Notes under the pieces: generated by a model
Told to the model about the DNA's origin: nothing
Databases searched by the model: none
The model's input: only the letters and a program-made list of their open reading frames with translations
Program-made: the position numbers and the translations under genes
Shown: piece by piece, positions 33,101 to 41,272 of the stretch
How positions within the stretch are numbered: the stretch's first letter is position 1
Layout of the letters: each line of letters opens with the position of its first letter
Assembly: GCA_036011085.1 (NCBI GenBank)
Contig: DASCMS010000057.1
Span: forward strand, 1 to 64,000
Direction of reading: 5' to 3'
Length of the DNA stretch: 64,000 nucleotides
From: UBA8231 sp036011085
GTDB taxonomy: Bacteria > Latescibacterota > UBA2968 > UBA8231

Positions 33101-34663
33101 GCAACGTTGCGTGTCCTCAACCCGGGGCGCACAACGCTGACGATCACCAACCTGCAGGTTGGCGACCTGGCCTTCGCCGCCAGCTTCGGCACCGATGCCA
33201 TCACCCTGCGAGATTCGACGACGCTGACGCTGTCCTTCGCCGCGACCACGCGCGGGGCCCGCACTACCGAGGTCCAGTTCGGCACCAACGACCCGGACAT
33301 TCCCACGGTGACGATCCCCCTCGCCGGCGCCGCTGTCGTACCCACCCGCGCCGCACTCGATGCCGACCTCGCCGCGGGCGATCAGGGAATCCGTACCGGC
33401 ACCGGCCGGCTGGGCGACACGGTCGTCCTCGATGTCGAGGTCTCCGAGACGCTGGAGATTCTCTCCTACGCCGTGGAGCTGACCTTCGATCCTGAAGTAT
33501 TCAGCTTCGAGTCCGTCGCCGCTGACGCGGACGTGACCAACCTGCTGGGTGCCGGTCTGCTGCCTGTCGCCACCGAGCCGGCCTCCGGCACCCTACGGAT
33601 CGAGGTCGCCGGTAACGACACGGTATCCGGCGACGGCTTCTTCGGCCGCGTGACCTTCAACGTCGCCAGCGACGCGGAAACAGGCGTCAGCAGCGCCATC
33701 GGCCTCGCCCGCGTGGAGTTGCTCAGCAGCGGCCAGGCCACTTCGGATGTGTTGACATCTTCGGAGGGGGTCACACTGCAGATCGCCACCGCCCTTCCAG
33801 GGGATGTTGACGGCGGCGGAACCATCGACATCGATGACTTCTTCCTCTTCGCCGACGACTTCGGAGGTTCGGCGGCACGCTCCGACTTCAATAGCGATGG
33901 CACCGTAGACTTCACCGACTTCTTCCTCTTCGTCGACTTCTTCAACGGCGCTGCCGCCCGGCCCCTGCCCGATGTCGAAGCCAGTATGCCGGGCCTGGCC
34001 CTTGCGGTTGACGACCGGCCCACCAGCGCCGACCGCCTCGATGCGGTTGTCCACTGGCGCGCCGAGGAGTCCCTGCGCGGTGCCGGCCTGTGGCTCATCT
34101 GGGATCCCCGCCACCTGTCCTTCGACGAAGTATCGGCAACCGATCCCGAGTCCAACCGGACGCTCCTCTGGACACATGGGGAGCAACCAGGGCGCCTGGA
34201 GTTGGCCGCCGTACCCGTCGGGGGGGGCGCTTTCGATGGTGACGTCGCCACGTTACAGTTCCGCCGGCTGACACCACAGGCCACGGAAATCCGCCTCGAG
34301 GCCGCCGTAGGTCGGGATGCCTCCGGTGTGACAAGGGGCCTGGATCTGCCGACGGCTGCCACTGTGGCTGCCCTGCCGCGTGTCGCCGTCCTCTACCCGC
34401 CACACCCGAACCCCTTCAATCCGGAGACGGTCATCAGCTTCTTCGTCCCCTCCCGGGCCGACACCCGGGTCGAGGTGACGGTCTACGATCTGCTGGGTCG
34501 GCCGGTTCGCACGCTGAGTTCTGGCGGCGTGGAGGGTGGCCATCACCGTCTCGTCTGGCGGGGGCGCGATGATGCCGGTCGCCAGGCCGGGGCGGGTGTC
34601 TACCTTGTCGAGATGCGGACGAACGAACGGCGCCTGGTACGCAAGGTCATGTTGCTCAAGTAG
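30110..34663 (+). CDS. Large secreted beta-helix protein with Ig, cohesin-like, dockerin-like and FlgD-type sorting domains
   Basis: 1517 residues. Signal peptide 1-22 (IFIFALLFTGLAVPAHA). About 40-290 is a parallel beta-helix (DUF1565-like: GGAVSCESCSLRVVHSRI, NNIIRINGS). About 300-400 and 650-920 are putative-Ig repeats, with three similar copies marked by TTAPEDVELVYTIEAVDD, GGMTVDSLGVVRWTP and relatives. About 980-1080 is a choice-of-anchor D / ASH-like domain (DTVDFGDVALGDTASATLRV). About 1085-1220 is cohesin-like. EF-hand dockerin-like repeats follow (GDVDGGGTIDIDDFFLFADD, DFNSDGTVDFTDFFLFVD), then a second cohesin-like part. The C-terminal FlgD-like domain starts HPNPFNPETVISFFVP and ends RKVMLLK, as in type IX-like cargo. 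Likely cell-surface or exported. A 5-codon ORF at 30103-30120 overlaps the start. Confidence 0.85.
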   Translation: MVSRIFIFALLFTGLAVPAHALRFYVNQTTGDDRRSHMVVQDSDTPWRTITHALEMAHILTQGRPHVIDIAAGSYSPSSGETLPFVISQTNIYLRSQGGVELNAQGLSRIIEVAVPSPDFMLRDFSLVNGTADRGGAVSCESCSLRVVHSRILGNQATLGGDAIYVADGRLQLMNNIIRINGSSGSGGAIIEARNTFADTSQRDVIRNNTFYLNDAPSILTTGNRTDISNNILVGTPGDAVPAIIDSASGIEPLVRYNLFWDTDILYLSGARDSVKVARTVRDTLTLEEQGVAVPSFVTNVPDTVAQVGTPYEFDVAFESDDSNYKFTVINSSDIPVGMSEETIETSGILSWTPDSTQTGQHSVRVEIIDQGAGQFEFLSYIITVFTAEDFPDTTTPGDIITVTTTPDTTAATDSLNLILPVFSTAASAGGNVYGDPLFLDPEIKRFELQTSKTRIIIPTGDTVGVLDTVNTVAMDAGNPVTTFNDAVLSGGQVRNDMGQTGGPTNSGPPTPGSSSELVATVLPDSIAIEGQTWIYDPAVQDTSGKAQGDPIIIDLLQGPSTMSDVFGSGDDKLIPVEWIPALADTGSYLVGLSSFYTGGSARHYFPLRVRAANPPPRVTSTPPTTAPEDVELVYTIEAVDDNGDTISYSLDSGPGGMTVDSLGVVRWTPSQSDVDSTFTVTIGLTDTGGASNTHTFTFVVDNTNDAPVAAAVSDTTATEDVLFQLALTAVDEDPADTTFTFSLTTAPDSVAIDSLNRLVWTPVQSDVGVHALTVRVTDAGGAVDSTSFALTVIEVDDVPTISSSPDTTAPEDALYEYAVEAVDEEAGTLSYSLVTAPTGMTVDSLGVVSWTPALADTGAHTVALAVADPAGQTVEQSYQLQVLEVNDPPVILVRSPVDTLVLIDPGQSVQFDLDSEDEEGDPLTLQWLVDGVQKSTASSFTHLADTTSADTVVANLTDGTSTTSTTWIVDARAIAKVSVATDTVDFGDVALGDTASATLRVLNPGRTTLTITNLQVGDLAFAASFGTDAITLRDSTTLTLSFAATTRGARTTEVQFGTNDPDIPTVTIPLAGAAVVPTRAALDADLAAGDQGIRTGTGRLGDTVVLDVEVSETLEILSYAVELTFDPEVFSFESVAADADVTNLLGAGLLPVATEPASGTLRIEVAGNDTVSGDGFFGRVTFNVASDAETGVSSAIGLARVELLSSGQATSDVLTSSEGVTLQIATALPGDVDGGGTIDIDDFFLFADDFGGSAARSDFNSDGTVDFTDFFLFVDFFNGAAARPLPDVEASMPGLALAVDDRPTSADRLDAVVHWRAEESLRGAGLWLIWDPRHLSFDEVSATDPESNRTLLWTHGEQPGRLELAAVPVGGGAFDGDVATLQFRRLTPQATEIRLEAAVGRDASGVTRGLDLPTAATVAALPRVAVLYPPHPNPFNPETVISFFVPSRADTRVEVTVYDLLGRPVRTLSSGGVEGGHHRLVWRGRDDAGRQAGAGVYLVEMRTNERRLVRKVMLLK

Positions 34664-34697
34664 TTGCCGTCCGACCTCAGGCATCGACAGGCCGTCC

Positions 34698-34736
34698 GGG
34701 ACGCCCCGAAATCGTTGACAGATTTCGGGGCGTCCC
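34698..34736 (+). terminator. Perfect 16-bp hairpin between the secreted protein and rpmI
   Basis: GGGACGCCCCGAAATC (34698-34713) and its exact complement (34721-34736) flank GTTGACA. T-rich GTATTTTGTCC follows. Placed 35 bp after the secreted-protein stop; a plausible terminator for it. The loop also holds a -35 box (see the rpmI promoter). Confidence 0.75.
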
Positions 34737-34743
34737 GTATTTT
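34715..34743 (+). promoter_or_regulatory. Promoter of the rpmI-rplT-pheST operon, overlapping the terminator hairpin
   Basis: TTGACA (34715-34720, inside the hairpin loop), 17-nt spacer formed by the right arm of the hairpin plus one G, TATTTT (34738-34743). Consensus-quality boxes and spacing; expected start near 34750, 40 nt before rpmI. Confidence 0.7.
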
Positions 34744-34789
34744 GTCCTGTTCCTTACCGACCGAATCACCGAACCGGAACTGCACCGAT

Positions 34790-34987
34790 ATGCCCAAGCT
34801 CAAGACGCACAAAGCCACAGCCAAGCGCATCAAGGTACGGGGCAGCAAGACCCTGAAGCGGCGACACGCGTACGGCGACCACTTCCTCGGCAAGCGGTCG
34901 ACGAAGCGCAAGCGCAAGTTGCGCAAGAATGAGCCCGTTTCCAGTGCCAACAAGCTGAACGTCCATCGTTCTCTCGGCCTGAAGTAG
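34790..34987 (+). CDS. rpmI: 50S ribosomal protein L35
   Basis: 65 residues from ATG 34790 (MPKLKTHKATAKRIKVRGS), the family length; highly basic, with KTLKRRHAYGDHFLGKRSTK. Structural protein of the large subunit. The infC gene that usually precedes rpmI is absent here; instead a dedicated promoter starts the operon. rplT follows after 14 bp. Confidence 0.96.
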   Translation: MPKLKTHKATAKRIKVRGSKTLKRRHAYGDHFLGKRSTKRKRKLRKNEPVSSANKLNVHRSLGLK

Positions 34988-35001
34988 GAGAACTCCTCGC
35001 C

Positions 35002-35355
35002 ATGCCCCGCGCTACCGTCAGTGTTGCTTCCCGCCGCCGCCGCAAGAAGGTCCTCAAGCAGGCCCGCGGCTACTTCGGCGCCCGCAGTCGCCTCTTTCGC
35101 ACCGCCCGCGAGGCCGTCAATCGCGCCCAGGCGTACGCCTATCGCGATCGCCGCCGCCGCAAGCGGGACTTCCGCCGTCTCTGGATCTCCCGCATCAATG
35201 CTGCGGCGCGCTTGAATGGCGTCTCCTACAGCCAGTTGATCCATGGCCTCGGCAAGGCGGAAATCACCGTAAATCGCAAGGTGCTGGCCGATCTCGCCGT
35301 GCGCGACCCCGGCGCTTTTACCGCCGTCGTGGAGCAGGCCAAGGCCCACCTGTAG
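35002..35355 (+). CDS. rplT: 50S ribosomal protein L20
   Basis: 117 residues, MPRATVSVASRRRRKKVLKQ, with ARGYFGARSRLFRTARE and RDFRRLWISRINAAARLNG typical of L20. Assembles early on 23S rRNA and in several bacteria represses its own operon by binding the mRNA leader. AGGAG lies shortly before the ATG. A 146-bp GC-rich gap with CCTCCGGAGG and other hairpins separates it from pheS; I found no clear T-box there. Confidence 0.97.
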   Translation: MPRATVSVASRRRRKKVLKQARGYFGARSRLFRTAREAVNRAQAYAYRDRRRRKRDFRRLWISRINAAARLNGVSYSQLIHGLGKAEITVNRKVLADLAVRDPGAFTAVVEQAKAHL

Positions 35356-35501
35356 GCTCACGCAACCGGCGCCAGCCGGCAAGCGGGCGGGGCCTCCGGA
35401 GGGTCCCGCTGGTTCCCTCTCTTCTCCTCCCCCGCAACGCCGCCGCGGCGCCGGGTCTTCTCCCCACTTTCCGGGCCCCGTGCCCGCAAGGGACATGACC
35501 C

Positions 35502-36542
35502 ATGACGATCGTGCGCGATATCGATCAACTTCGCCTAGAAGCCGTCGAGGCCATCGGTGCCGCTGGTGACCTGAAGGCCCTCGAAGAGCTGCGCGTCCGC
35601 TACACGGGCCGGCGCAGTCAGCTGCGCCAGGTGCTGGGCAGCATCGGGCAGCTGCCGGCCGACGAACGCCGCAGCGTCGGCCAGTCCGCGAGCCGGGCAC
35701 AGAAGGAGATCGAGGCCTGTCTCTCCGAACATCAGGCCGTCCTCGAACGGCAGCAGGAGGAAGGTGACGCTCTCGATGTCACTCTGCCGGGACGCCCGCC
35801 CCAGCGGGGCCGCCCTCATCCGATGTCGAGCACTGCCGACGAGCTGGTGGACGCTCTCCGCTACATGGGTTTCACCGTCGCCGACGGCCCCGAGGTCGAG
35901 GATGAGCATCACAACTTCGATGCTCTCAATACGCCTGCGGACCATCCCGCACGGGATGAGCACGACACCTTCTACCTCGAGGACGGACGTCTGCTGCGCA
36001 CACACACTTCCACGGTGCAGATCCGCGTCATGGAGACGCAGCCTCCTCCGGTGCGCGTGCTCTCTGTCGGTCGCTGCTACCGCAAGGAGACAGTGGACGC
36101 CACGCATCACATGATCTTCCATCAGATCGAAGGGCTCTACGTGGACGAAGGCGTGTCCATGGCGGATCTCAAAGGCACCCTCACGGCTGTGGCGAAACGC
36201 GTCCTTGGCGAACGCACCCAGATCCGCTTTCGGCCGCACTTCTTCCCCTTCACCGAACCCAGCGTGGAATACGACTTCTCCTGCACGATCTGCAGTCAGC
36301 GCGGCGAGGTGGACGGTGATCGCTGCCGCGTCTGCAAGGGCACGGGCTGGATCGAGATCGGCGGTGCCGGCATGGTCGATCCCAACGTCTTCCGCAGCGT
36401 CGGCTATGACGACGAGGTGTTCTCCGGTTTCGCCTTCGGCTTCGGCATCGAGCGCGTCGCCATGATCCGCCACGGCATCGACGATATCCGGCTGTTCCTC
36501 GAGAGCGACATGCGGTTCACTCGGCAGTTCCACGGAGGCTGA
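35502..36542 (+). CDS. pheS: Phenylalanine-tRNA ligase alpha subunit
   Basis: 346 residues. N-terminal coiled coil (about 1-90), then the class II catalytic core: motif 1 around HPMSSTADELVDALRYMGF, motif 2 PPVRVLSVGRCYRKETVDATH, motif 3 FAFGFGIERVAMIRHGIDDI, and TEPSVEYDF. A four-Cys knuckle (CTICSQRGEVDGDRCRVC) near residue 265 is a known variant among bacterial PheS. Forms the alpha2-beta2 enzyme with PheT, one base downstream. Confidence 0.97.
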   Translation: MTIVRDIDQLRLEAVEAIGAAGDLKALEELRVRYTGRRSQLRQVLGSIGQLPADERRSVGQSASRAQKEIEACLSEHQAVLERQQEEGDALDVTLPGRPPQRGRPHPMSSTADELVDALRYMGFTVADGPEVEDEHHNFDALNTPADHPARDEHDTFYLEDGRLLRTHTSTVQIRVMETQPPPVRVLSVGRCYRKETVDATHHMIFHQIEGLYVDEGVSMADLKGTLTAVAKRVLGERTQIRFRPHFFPFTEPSVEYDFSCTICSQRGEVDGDRCRVCKGTGWIEIGGAGMVDPNVFRSVGYDDEVFSGFAFGFGIERVAMIRHGIDDIRLFLESDMRFTRQFHGG

Positions 36543-36543
36543 T

Positions 36544-38931
36544 GTGAAGATCTCATTGAAGTGGTTGCGGGAATACGTCGATGTCGACTGGACGGCCGAG
36601 GAGTTCGTCGAGCGGCTGACCATGGCCGGTCTCGAGCAGGAAAGCGTCGAAGACCTCGGTGCCGCACTCACCGGTATCGTCGTCGGCAAGGTCCTGGAGG
36701 CAGAGCAGCACCCTGACGCCGACCGCCTGTCGGTATGCCGCGTCGATGCCGGTGAGGCCGAACCCCGAACCATCGTCTGCGGCGCCCCCAATGTCGACGC
36801 CGGCCAGACCGTCCCGGTGGTGCTGCCCGGGAGCCGGTTGCCGGACGGGACGAAGATCGGCAAGGCGAAACTGCGCGGCGTCGCCTCCGAAGGCATGATC
36901 TGCTCCGAAATCGAACTCGGGCTCGGCGACGATGGCTCTGGTATCATGGTTCTGCCGGAGGAATGGACTGCCGGTACCCCCTACGCGACGGCGGCGGGGC
37001 TGGACGACATCGTCATCGACTTCGAGGTCACACCCAACCGACCCGATTGCCTCAGCCATGTGGGCATCGCGCGGGAGGTGGCCGCCCTGGCCGGTGTCGA
37101 ACTGCGAATCCCCAAGACGCAGCTTGTCACGGAGGGAGCCGCAGTCGAGGCGGATGCTGGTGTCACCATAGAGGACCCCGACGGCTGCGGACGCTACGTG
37201 GCCAGAGTCATACGCGGTGTCCAGGTCGGTCCCTCGCCCACCTGGCTGCAGGATCGGCTGCGGGCTGTCGGCCAGCGTCCCATCAACAACATCGTCGACG
37301 TAACGAACTTCGTCATGCTCGAACTCGGCCAGCCCCTGCATGCTTTTGATCTGAAACGTCTGGACGAGAGTCGTATCGTTGTCCGGCGCAGCCGCGTCGG
37401 CGAGTCGCTGCGCACTCTTGACGGTGAGGTCCATCACCTGCAGGATGACGGACTCCTCGTCATCGCCGACGGCAGTGCTGCGGTTGCTGTTGCCGGTGTC
37501 ATGGGTGGCGCCGACTCAGAGGTCACGGCACAGACCGGGGATGTCCTGCTCGAATCGGCCTTCTTCGATGCCCGCCTCATCCGCCAGGGTGCCCGGCAGC
37601 TGGGGATGCATACCGAGGCCTCGGCCCGCTTCGAGCGCGGCGCCGACTGGGACATGCCCGACAGAGCCAGCGAACGCGCCGCCGCCCTGATCGCCGAGCT
37701 CGCCGGTGGACAGGTGGCGCCCGGAGTCATCGACGTCTGGCCGGGCAAGTCGCAGCGTCCTACCGTGCGCTTGCGGCCGGCACGTGCCGCCAGCCTGCTG
37801 GCACTGCCCGTGGACGGTGCCAGCTGTCGCGCCATCCTCGAGCGCCTTGGTTGTGAGGTGGACGACGACAACAAGGACTCGCTCAGTGTAGTAGTGCCGT
37901 CCTTCCGCCCCGACCTGGAACGGGAGATCGATCTCGTCGAGGAGGTGGGCCGCATTCACGGCTACCAGCACGTGGCGGCCAGCGAACAGATTCGCGGGCC
38001 CCTTCCAGGAATCGCCGGTGGCCAGTATGATGCCCAGCGACGACTGCGTCAGGCTCTGACCGGCCTCGGTCTGGACGAAGCGATCACCTCCAGCATCATC
38101 GCCGATTCCTGGGCCGAACGGGCAGGCCCCGTGGGCTGCAGACTGGCCAATCCGCCTGCCGACGGTGTCTCCTGCATGCGCAACAGCCTGCTCCCCGGAC
38201 TGCTCGACGTGGCCCGGCGCAACCTCCGTCAACGGGCCCCGGGAGTTGCCCTGTTCGAAGTGGGGCGCGTGTTCCTCGCCGCCGATGGTGAAGGCGTAGA
38301 TCACATTGAAGATTGGCGTGTTGCGGGCGTGCTCTCGGGTCAGACGTCACCCTCATCCTGGCGAGCCACCCACCGCCCCGCCGACTTCCTCGATCTCAAA
38401 GGGATTCTCGAGGGGCTCATGACAGGGGTACTCGATGTCGCCTTCGACCCGACCGAAACCCCCCTCCTGCGTCGGGGGCACAGCGCTCGAGTCCTCGTGG
38501 AAGGCGCCGCCGTGGGCACGATCGGGCAGGTGGACGCAGCCCTTGCGGACAGCTTTTCTCTGACGAGGGACACCTATATCTTTGAACTGGCCTGCGATCC
38601 GCTCTTCGGCGCCTGGGCGGCCAGGGGGACGGCCTATCAGCCTCTCCCCAAGTTTCCCCCGATCGAGCGGGATCTGGCCATCGTCCTCGGCGACCAGGTG
38701 CCGTCGGGGCGTGTGGCTGACGAGATCCGCTCCGTCGCTCCCGATTTGGTGGATGACGTTCGCCTGTTCGATGTGTACAGCGGCGACCAGGTCGAGGCAG
38801 GTAAGCGCAGTCTCGCCTTTTCCCTGTGTTTGCGTTCACCGGACCGCACGCTGGAGGACCGGGACGCGGACGGTGTCGTCGAGCGCGTACTGCAGCGCCT
38901 GGAGAAGTCCTTCGAGGCGCGCCTGCGCTAA
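36544..38931 (+). CDS. pheT: Phenylalanine-tRNA ligase beta subunit
   Basis: 795 residues, start GTG 36544 directly after pheS. Domains in order: B1 and tRNA-binding OB fold (about 40-150, VGKVLEAEQHPDADRLSVC), B3/B4 (about 205-400, DRLRAVGQRPINNIVDVTNF and MGGADSEVTAQTG), B5 (about 405-475), a catalytic-like core (about 480-680) and the C-terminal anticodon-binding FDX-ACB domain (about 700-795, YQPLPKFPPIERDLAIVLGD). The B3/B4 editing domain is present. Confidence 0.97.
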   Translation: MKISLKWLREYVDVDWTAEEFVERLTMAGLEQESVEDLGAALTGIVVGKVLEAEQHPDADRLSVCRVDAGEAEPRTIVCGAPNVDAGQTVPVVLPGSRLPDGTKIGKAKLRGVASEGMICSEIELGLGDDGSGIMVLPEEWTAGTPYATAAGLDDIVIDFEVTPNRPDCLSHVGIAREVAALAGVELRIPKTQLVTEGAAVEADAGVTIEDPDGCGRYVARVIRGVQVGPSPTWLQDRLRAVGQRPINNIVDVTNFVMLELGQPLHAFDLKRLDESRIVVRRSRVGESLRTLDGEVHHLQDDGLLVIADGSAAVAVAGVMGGADSEVTAQTGDVLLESAFFDARLIRQGARQLGMHTEASARFERGADWDMPDRASERAAALIAELAGGQVAPGVIDVWPGKSQRPTVRLRPARAASLLALPVDGASCRAILERLGCEVDDDNKDSLSVVVPSFRPDLEREIDLVEEVGRIHGYQHVAASEQIRGPLPGIAGGQYDAQRRLRQALTGLGLDEAITSSIIADSWAERAGPVGCRLANPPADGVSCMRNSLLPGLLDVARRNLRQRAPGVALFEVGRVFLAADGEGVDHIEDWRVAGVLSGQTSPSSWRATHRPADFLDLKGILEGLMTGVLDVAFDPTETPLLRRGHSARVLVEGAAVGTIGQVDAALADSFSLTRDTYIFELACDPLFGAWAARGTAYQPLPKFPPIERDLAIVLGDQVPSGRVADEIRSVAPDLVDDVRLFDVYSGDQVEAGKRSLAFSLCLRSPDRTLEDRDADGVVERVLQRLEKSFEARLR

Positions 38932-38978
38932 CAGCCCCCAACGGCTGACAGCACCCCACGACTCATCTGAGGAGACCG

Positions 38979-39215
38979 ATGACTGAAACCGCCGTCGATG
39001 GCAACTTCAAGCGACTCGAGGGAGAGGTGAACCGACTGCTCGAGGTCCTGGAGCAGTTGCGTGTGGAGAATACGGGACTGCGTGAGCGGATCACCAGTCT
39101 GGAGACATCCCACCGGGAACTCGAGACCGTGCACGGGCAGGCCCAAACCCGCGACGGACAAGTCCGTGAACGACTGGAGAAGCTGCTCTCCAGACTGGAC
39201 GGGGCGGCCCTCTAG
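38979..39215 (+). CDS. Short coiled-coil protein, ZapB-like
   Basis: 78 residues, almost one continuous heptad coiled coil (FKRLEGEVNRLLEVLEQLRV, ENTGLRERITSLETSHRELE). AGGAGA precedes ATG 38979. Next to zapA and after pheT, a position where FCB-type genomes often carry a small coiled-coil division protein. The ZapB assignment rests on shape and neighbours only. Confidence 0.65.
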   Translation: MTETAVDGNFKRLEGEVNRLLEVLEQLRVENTGLRERITSLETSHRELETVHGQAQTRDGQVRERLEKLLSRLDGAAL

Positions 39216-39228
39216 GGCCGGCGATCCC

Positions 39229-39546
39229 ATGCCGTCTGCAGAACGCCGCGTCGTCAAGGTCCGGATCCTGGATCAGGAGTACTGCTTCGCATCCAAAGGC
39301 GAAGAAGCGGACGCCCACATCAGGCAAGTAGCCCGTCTCGTAGACGAGAGGATGCGCCAGGTGGGCCGCAACGCCGGCGATGCGACACCGATGCAGACCG
39401 CGGTCCTTGCCGGCCTCGAGCTCGTCGACGAGCTGCTGCACATGCAGCGCGACGTCACCTCCGTTGAGGAAGACATCTCCGAGCGCACGAACCGCCTCAC
39501 CGAATCTCTCGGGCAGCTCTTTCGCGAGATGGAAACGACCGACTGA
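39229..39546 (+). CDS. zapA: Cell division protein ZapA
   Basis: 105 residues from ATG 39229. N-terminal globular part RRVVKVRILDQEYCFASKGE then a long helix (ADAHIRQVARLVDERMRQV ... ELVDELLHMQRDVTSVEED), the two-part ZapA plan. ZapA bundles FtsZ filaments at midcell. Follows the ZapB-like gene by 13 bp and its stop overlaps the rny ATG (TGATG). Confidence 0.88.
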   Translation: MPSAERRVVKVRILDQEYCFASKGEEADAHIRQVARLVDERMRQVGRNAGDATPMQTAVLAGLELVDELLHMQRDVTSVEEDISERTNRLTESLGQLFREMETTD

Positions 39547-41120
39547 TGGGTGAGCCCCTCGTCGTACTCGGTGCTGTCGTGATGGCCCTCGCCGTTCTTG
39601 GCCTCGGGTTCGTGGCCGGCTGGATCGTCAACAGCCGGCGTCGACGCAACCGACTGGAGTCCAGCAGGGAAGAGGCGGCCCGCATCCTCGACGAGGCCCA
39701 GCTGGAAGCCGACGCCCTCAAGAAGACGGCCTCTCTGGAGGCCAGAGACGAGTGGCGGCGGGAGCGGGAACCCCTGGAGGCCGAACTGGAGGACTCGAAG
39801 CGAACCTTGCGCCGGTTCGAGACGGGTCTGCAGGAGCGTGAACAGCAGCTCGATCGCAAAGTCGACGTTCTCGAGAGCAAGGAACGCAGCCTGGTCAAGA
39901 CCGAGCAGGAGCTCGACGGCCGCGAGGAGACGATCACCTCGGAGGAGACGCGTGTACGTGATATGGTGCGCCAGCAGCGCCACCGGCTCGAGCAGATCGC
40001 CGGCATCAGCACCGCCGACGCCCGGCGCCTGCTGATCGAGCAGCAGGAGGAGAGCGCGCGCCAGTTCGCCGCCCGCAAGGTCAAACAGATCAAGGACCAC
40101 GGCATCGCCAATGCGAACCGTGAAGCGAAGGAGATCATCGCCCGGTCTATCCAGCGATTCGCCGGCGAGCTGGCCATGGAGAGCACCGTCTCCGTCGTCC
40201 AACTGCCCTCAGACGACATGAAGGGCCGGATCATCGGTCGGGACGGCCGCAACATCCGCTCCTTCGACATGATCACCGGCGTCGAAGTCATCGTCGATGA
40301 CACGCCCGGCATCGTCATGCTCTCGAGCTTTGATCCCCTGCGCCGCGAAGTCGCCAAGAACACGCTCGACAGGCTCATCCTCGACGGCCGTATCCACCCG
40401 GGCCGCATCGAAGAAGTCTACGAGAAATGCCGCGAAGACGTGGAGGAGCTGATCCGCGAGTCCGGTTCACAGGCCGCCTTTGACCTCGATATCCACGATA
40501 TGGCCGAGCCCCTCCTCGAGCACCTCGGCAAGCTGCGTTTCCGTACCAGTTATGGTCAGAACCTTCTGGCGCACAGCAAGGAGGTCGGTTTCCTGGCAGG
40601 CATGATGGCCGAGGAGCTCGACATGGATGTCGCCCTGGCGCGCCGCGCCGGCCTGCTGCACGACGTGACCAAAGCACTCGACCACGACATCGGCGCCGAC
40701 CTGGCCCAGGCCAGCGCCGCACTGGCGCGCAAGTGCGGCGAGAGCGGCGACGTGGTCGAAGTCATCGAGACGCACCGACAGAATCAACCGGGTCGCTCTG
40801 CCGTGGCCATCCTCGTCGAGGCAGCGGACGAGATCTCCACCCACCGCCCGGGGGCGCTGAAGGAGAAGGTGGACGACTACATCAAGCGCATGCACCATAT
40901 CGAAGAGACGGCCATGAACCACCCGGGCGTCGACCACGCCTTCGCCCTGCAGAACGGCAAGGAGGTCCGCGTCCTCGTCGACAGCCTCGCCGTCGACGAC
41001 GCCTATGCCGACCAGATCGCCGACCAGATCGCCCACACCCTGGAAGAGGACCTCGGCCAGCACGGCCAGATCAAGGTCCTCGTCATCCGCGAGGTACGCG
41101 CCGTCCACTACGCCCGGTAG
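39546..41120 (+). CDS. rny: Ribonuclease Y
   Basis: 524 residues. Membrane helix 8-28 (LGAVVMALAVLGLGFVAGWIV), long coiled coil to about 190 including IAGISTADARRLL, KH domain near 227-240 (GRIIGRDGRNIRSF), HD domain from His343 (AHSKEVGFLAGMMAEELDMD) with His372-Asp373. Starts mRNA decay by endonucleolytic cleavage at the membrane. The HD core reads HDVTKALDHD where most homologues have HDIGKALDHE; metal ligands are kept but the Gly is Thr. Gene pair rny-ymdB as in Bacillus. Confidence 0.95.
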   Translation: MGEPLVVLGAVVMALAVLGLGFVAGWIVNSRRRRNRLESSREEAARILDEAQLEADALKKTASLEARDEWRREREPLEAELEDSKRTLRRFETGLQEREQQLDRKVDVLESKERSLVKTEQELDGREETITSEETRVRDMVRQQRHRLEQIAGISTADARRLLIEQQEESARQFAARKVKQIKDHGIANANREAKEIIARSIQRFAGELAMESTVSVVQLPSDDMKGRIIGRDGRNIRSFDMITGVEVIVDDTPGIVMLSSFDPLRREVAKNTLDRLILDGRIHPGRIEEVYEKCREDVEELIRESGSQAAFDLDIHDMAEPLLEHLGKLRFRTSYGQNLLAHSKEVGFLAGMMAEELDMDVALARRAGLLHDVTKALDHDIGADLAQASAALARKCGESGDVVEVIETHRQNQPGRSAVAILVEAADEISTHRPGALKEKVDDYIKRMHHIEETAMNHPGVDHAFALQNGKEVRVLVDSLAVDDAYADQIADQIAHTLEEDLGQHGQIKVLVIREVRAVHYAR

Positions 41121-41272
41121 CCGTCCGCAGTCTCCCAGTCTGCAGGAACCTCTTGACCCGGTAGCACCCACCTCGTCCATTGAGGGAGGGATCCGCCTCG
41201 CAGAGGGCCCCAACAACCAGAGGCGTACGGCCGAGGACCGGCCCGACCGCCGCCAAACACAGGACAAGCCAG

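Noticed and set aside
35356..35501. T-box or phenylalanine attenuator before pheS
   Set aside because: GC-rich hairpins exist, but there is no AGGGTGG-type T-box core, specifier loop or Phe-rich leader peptide.
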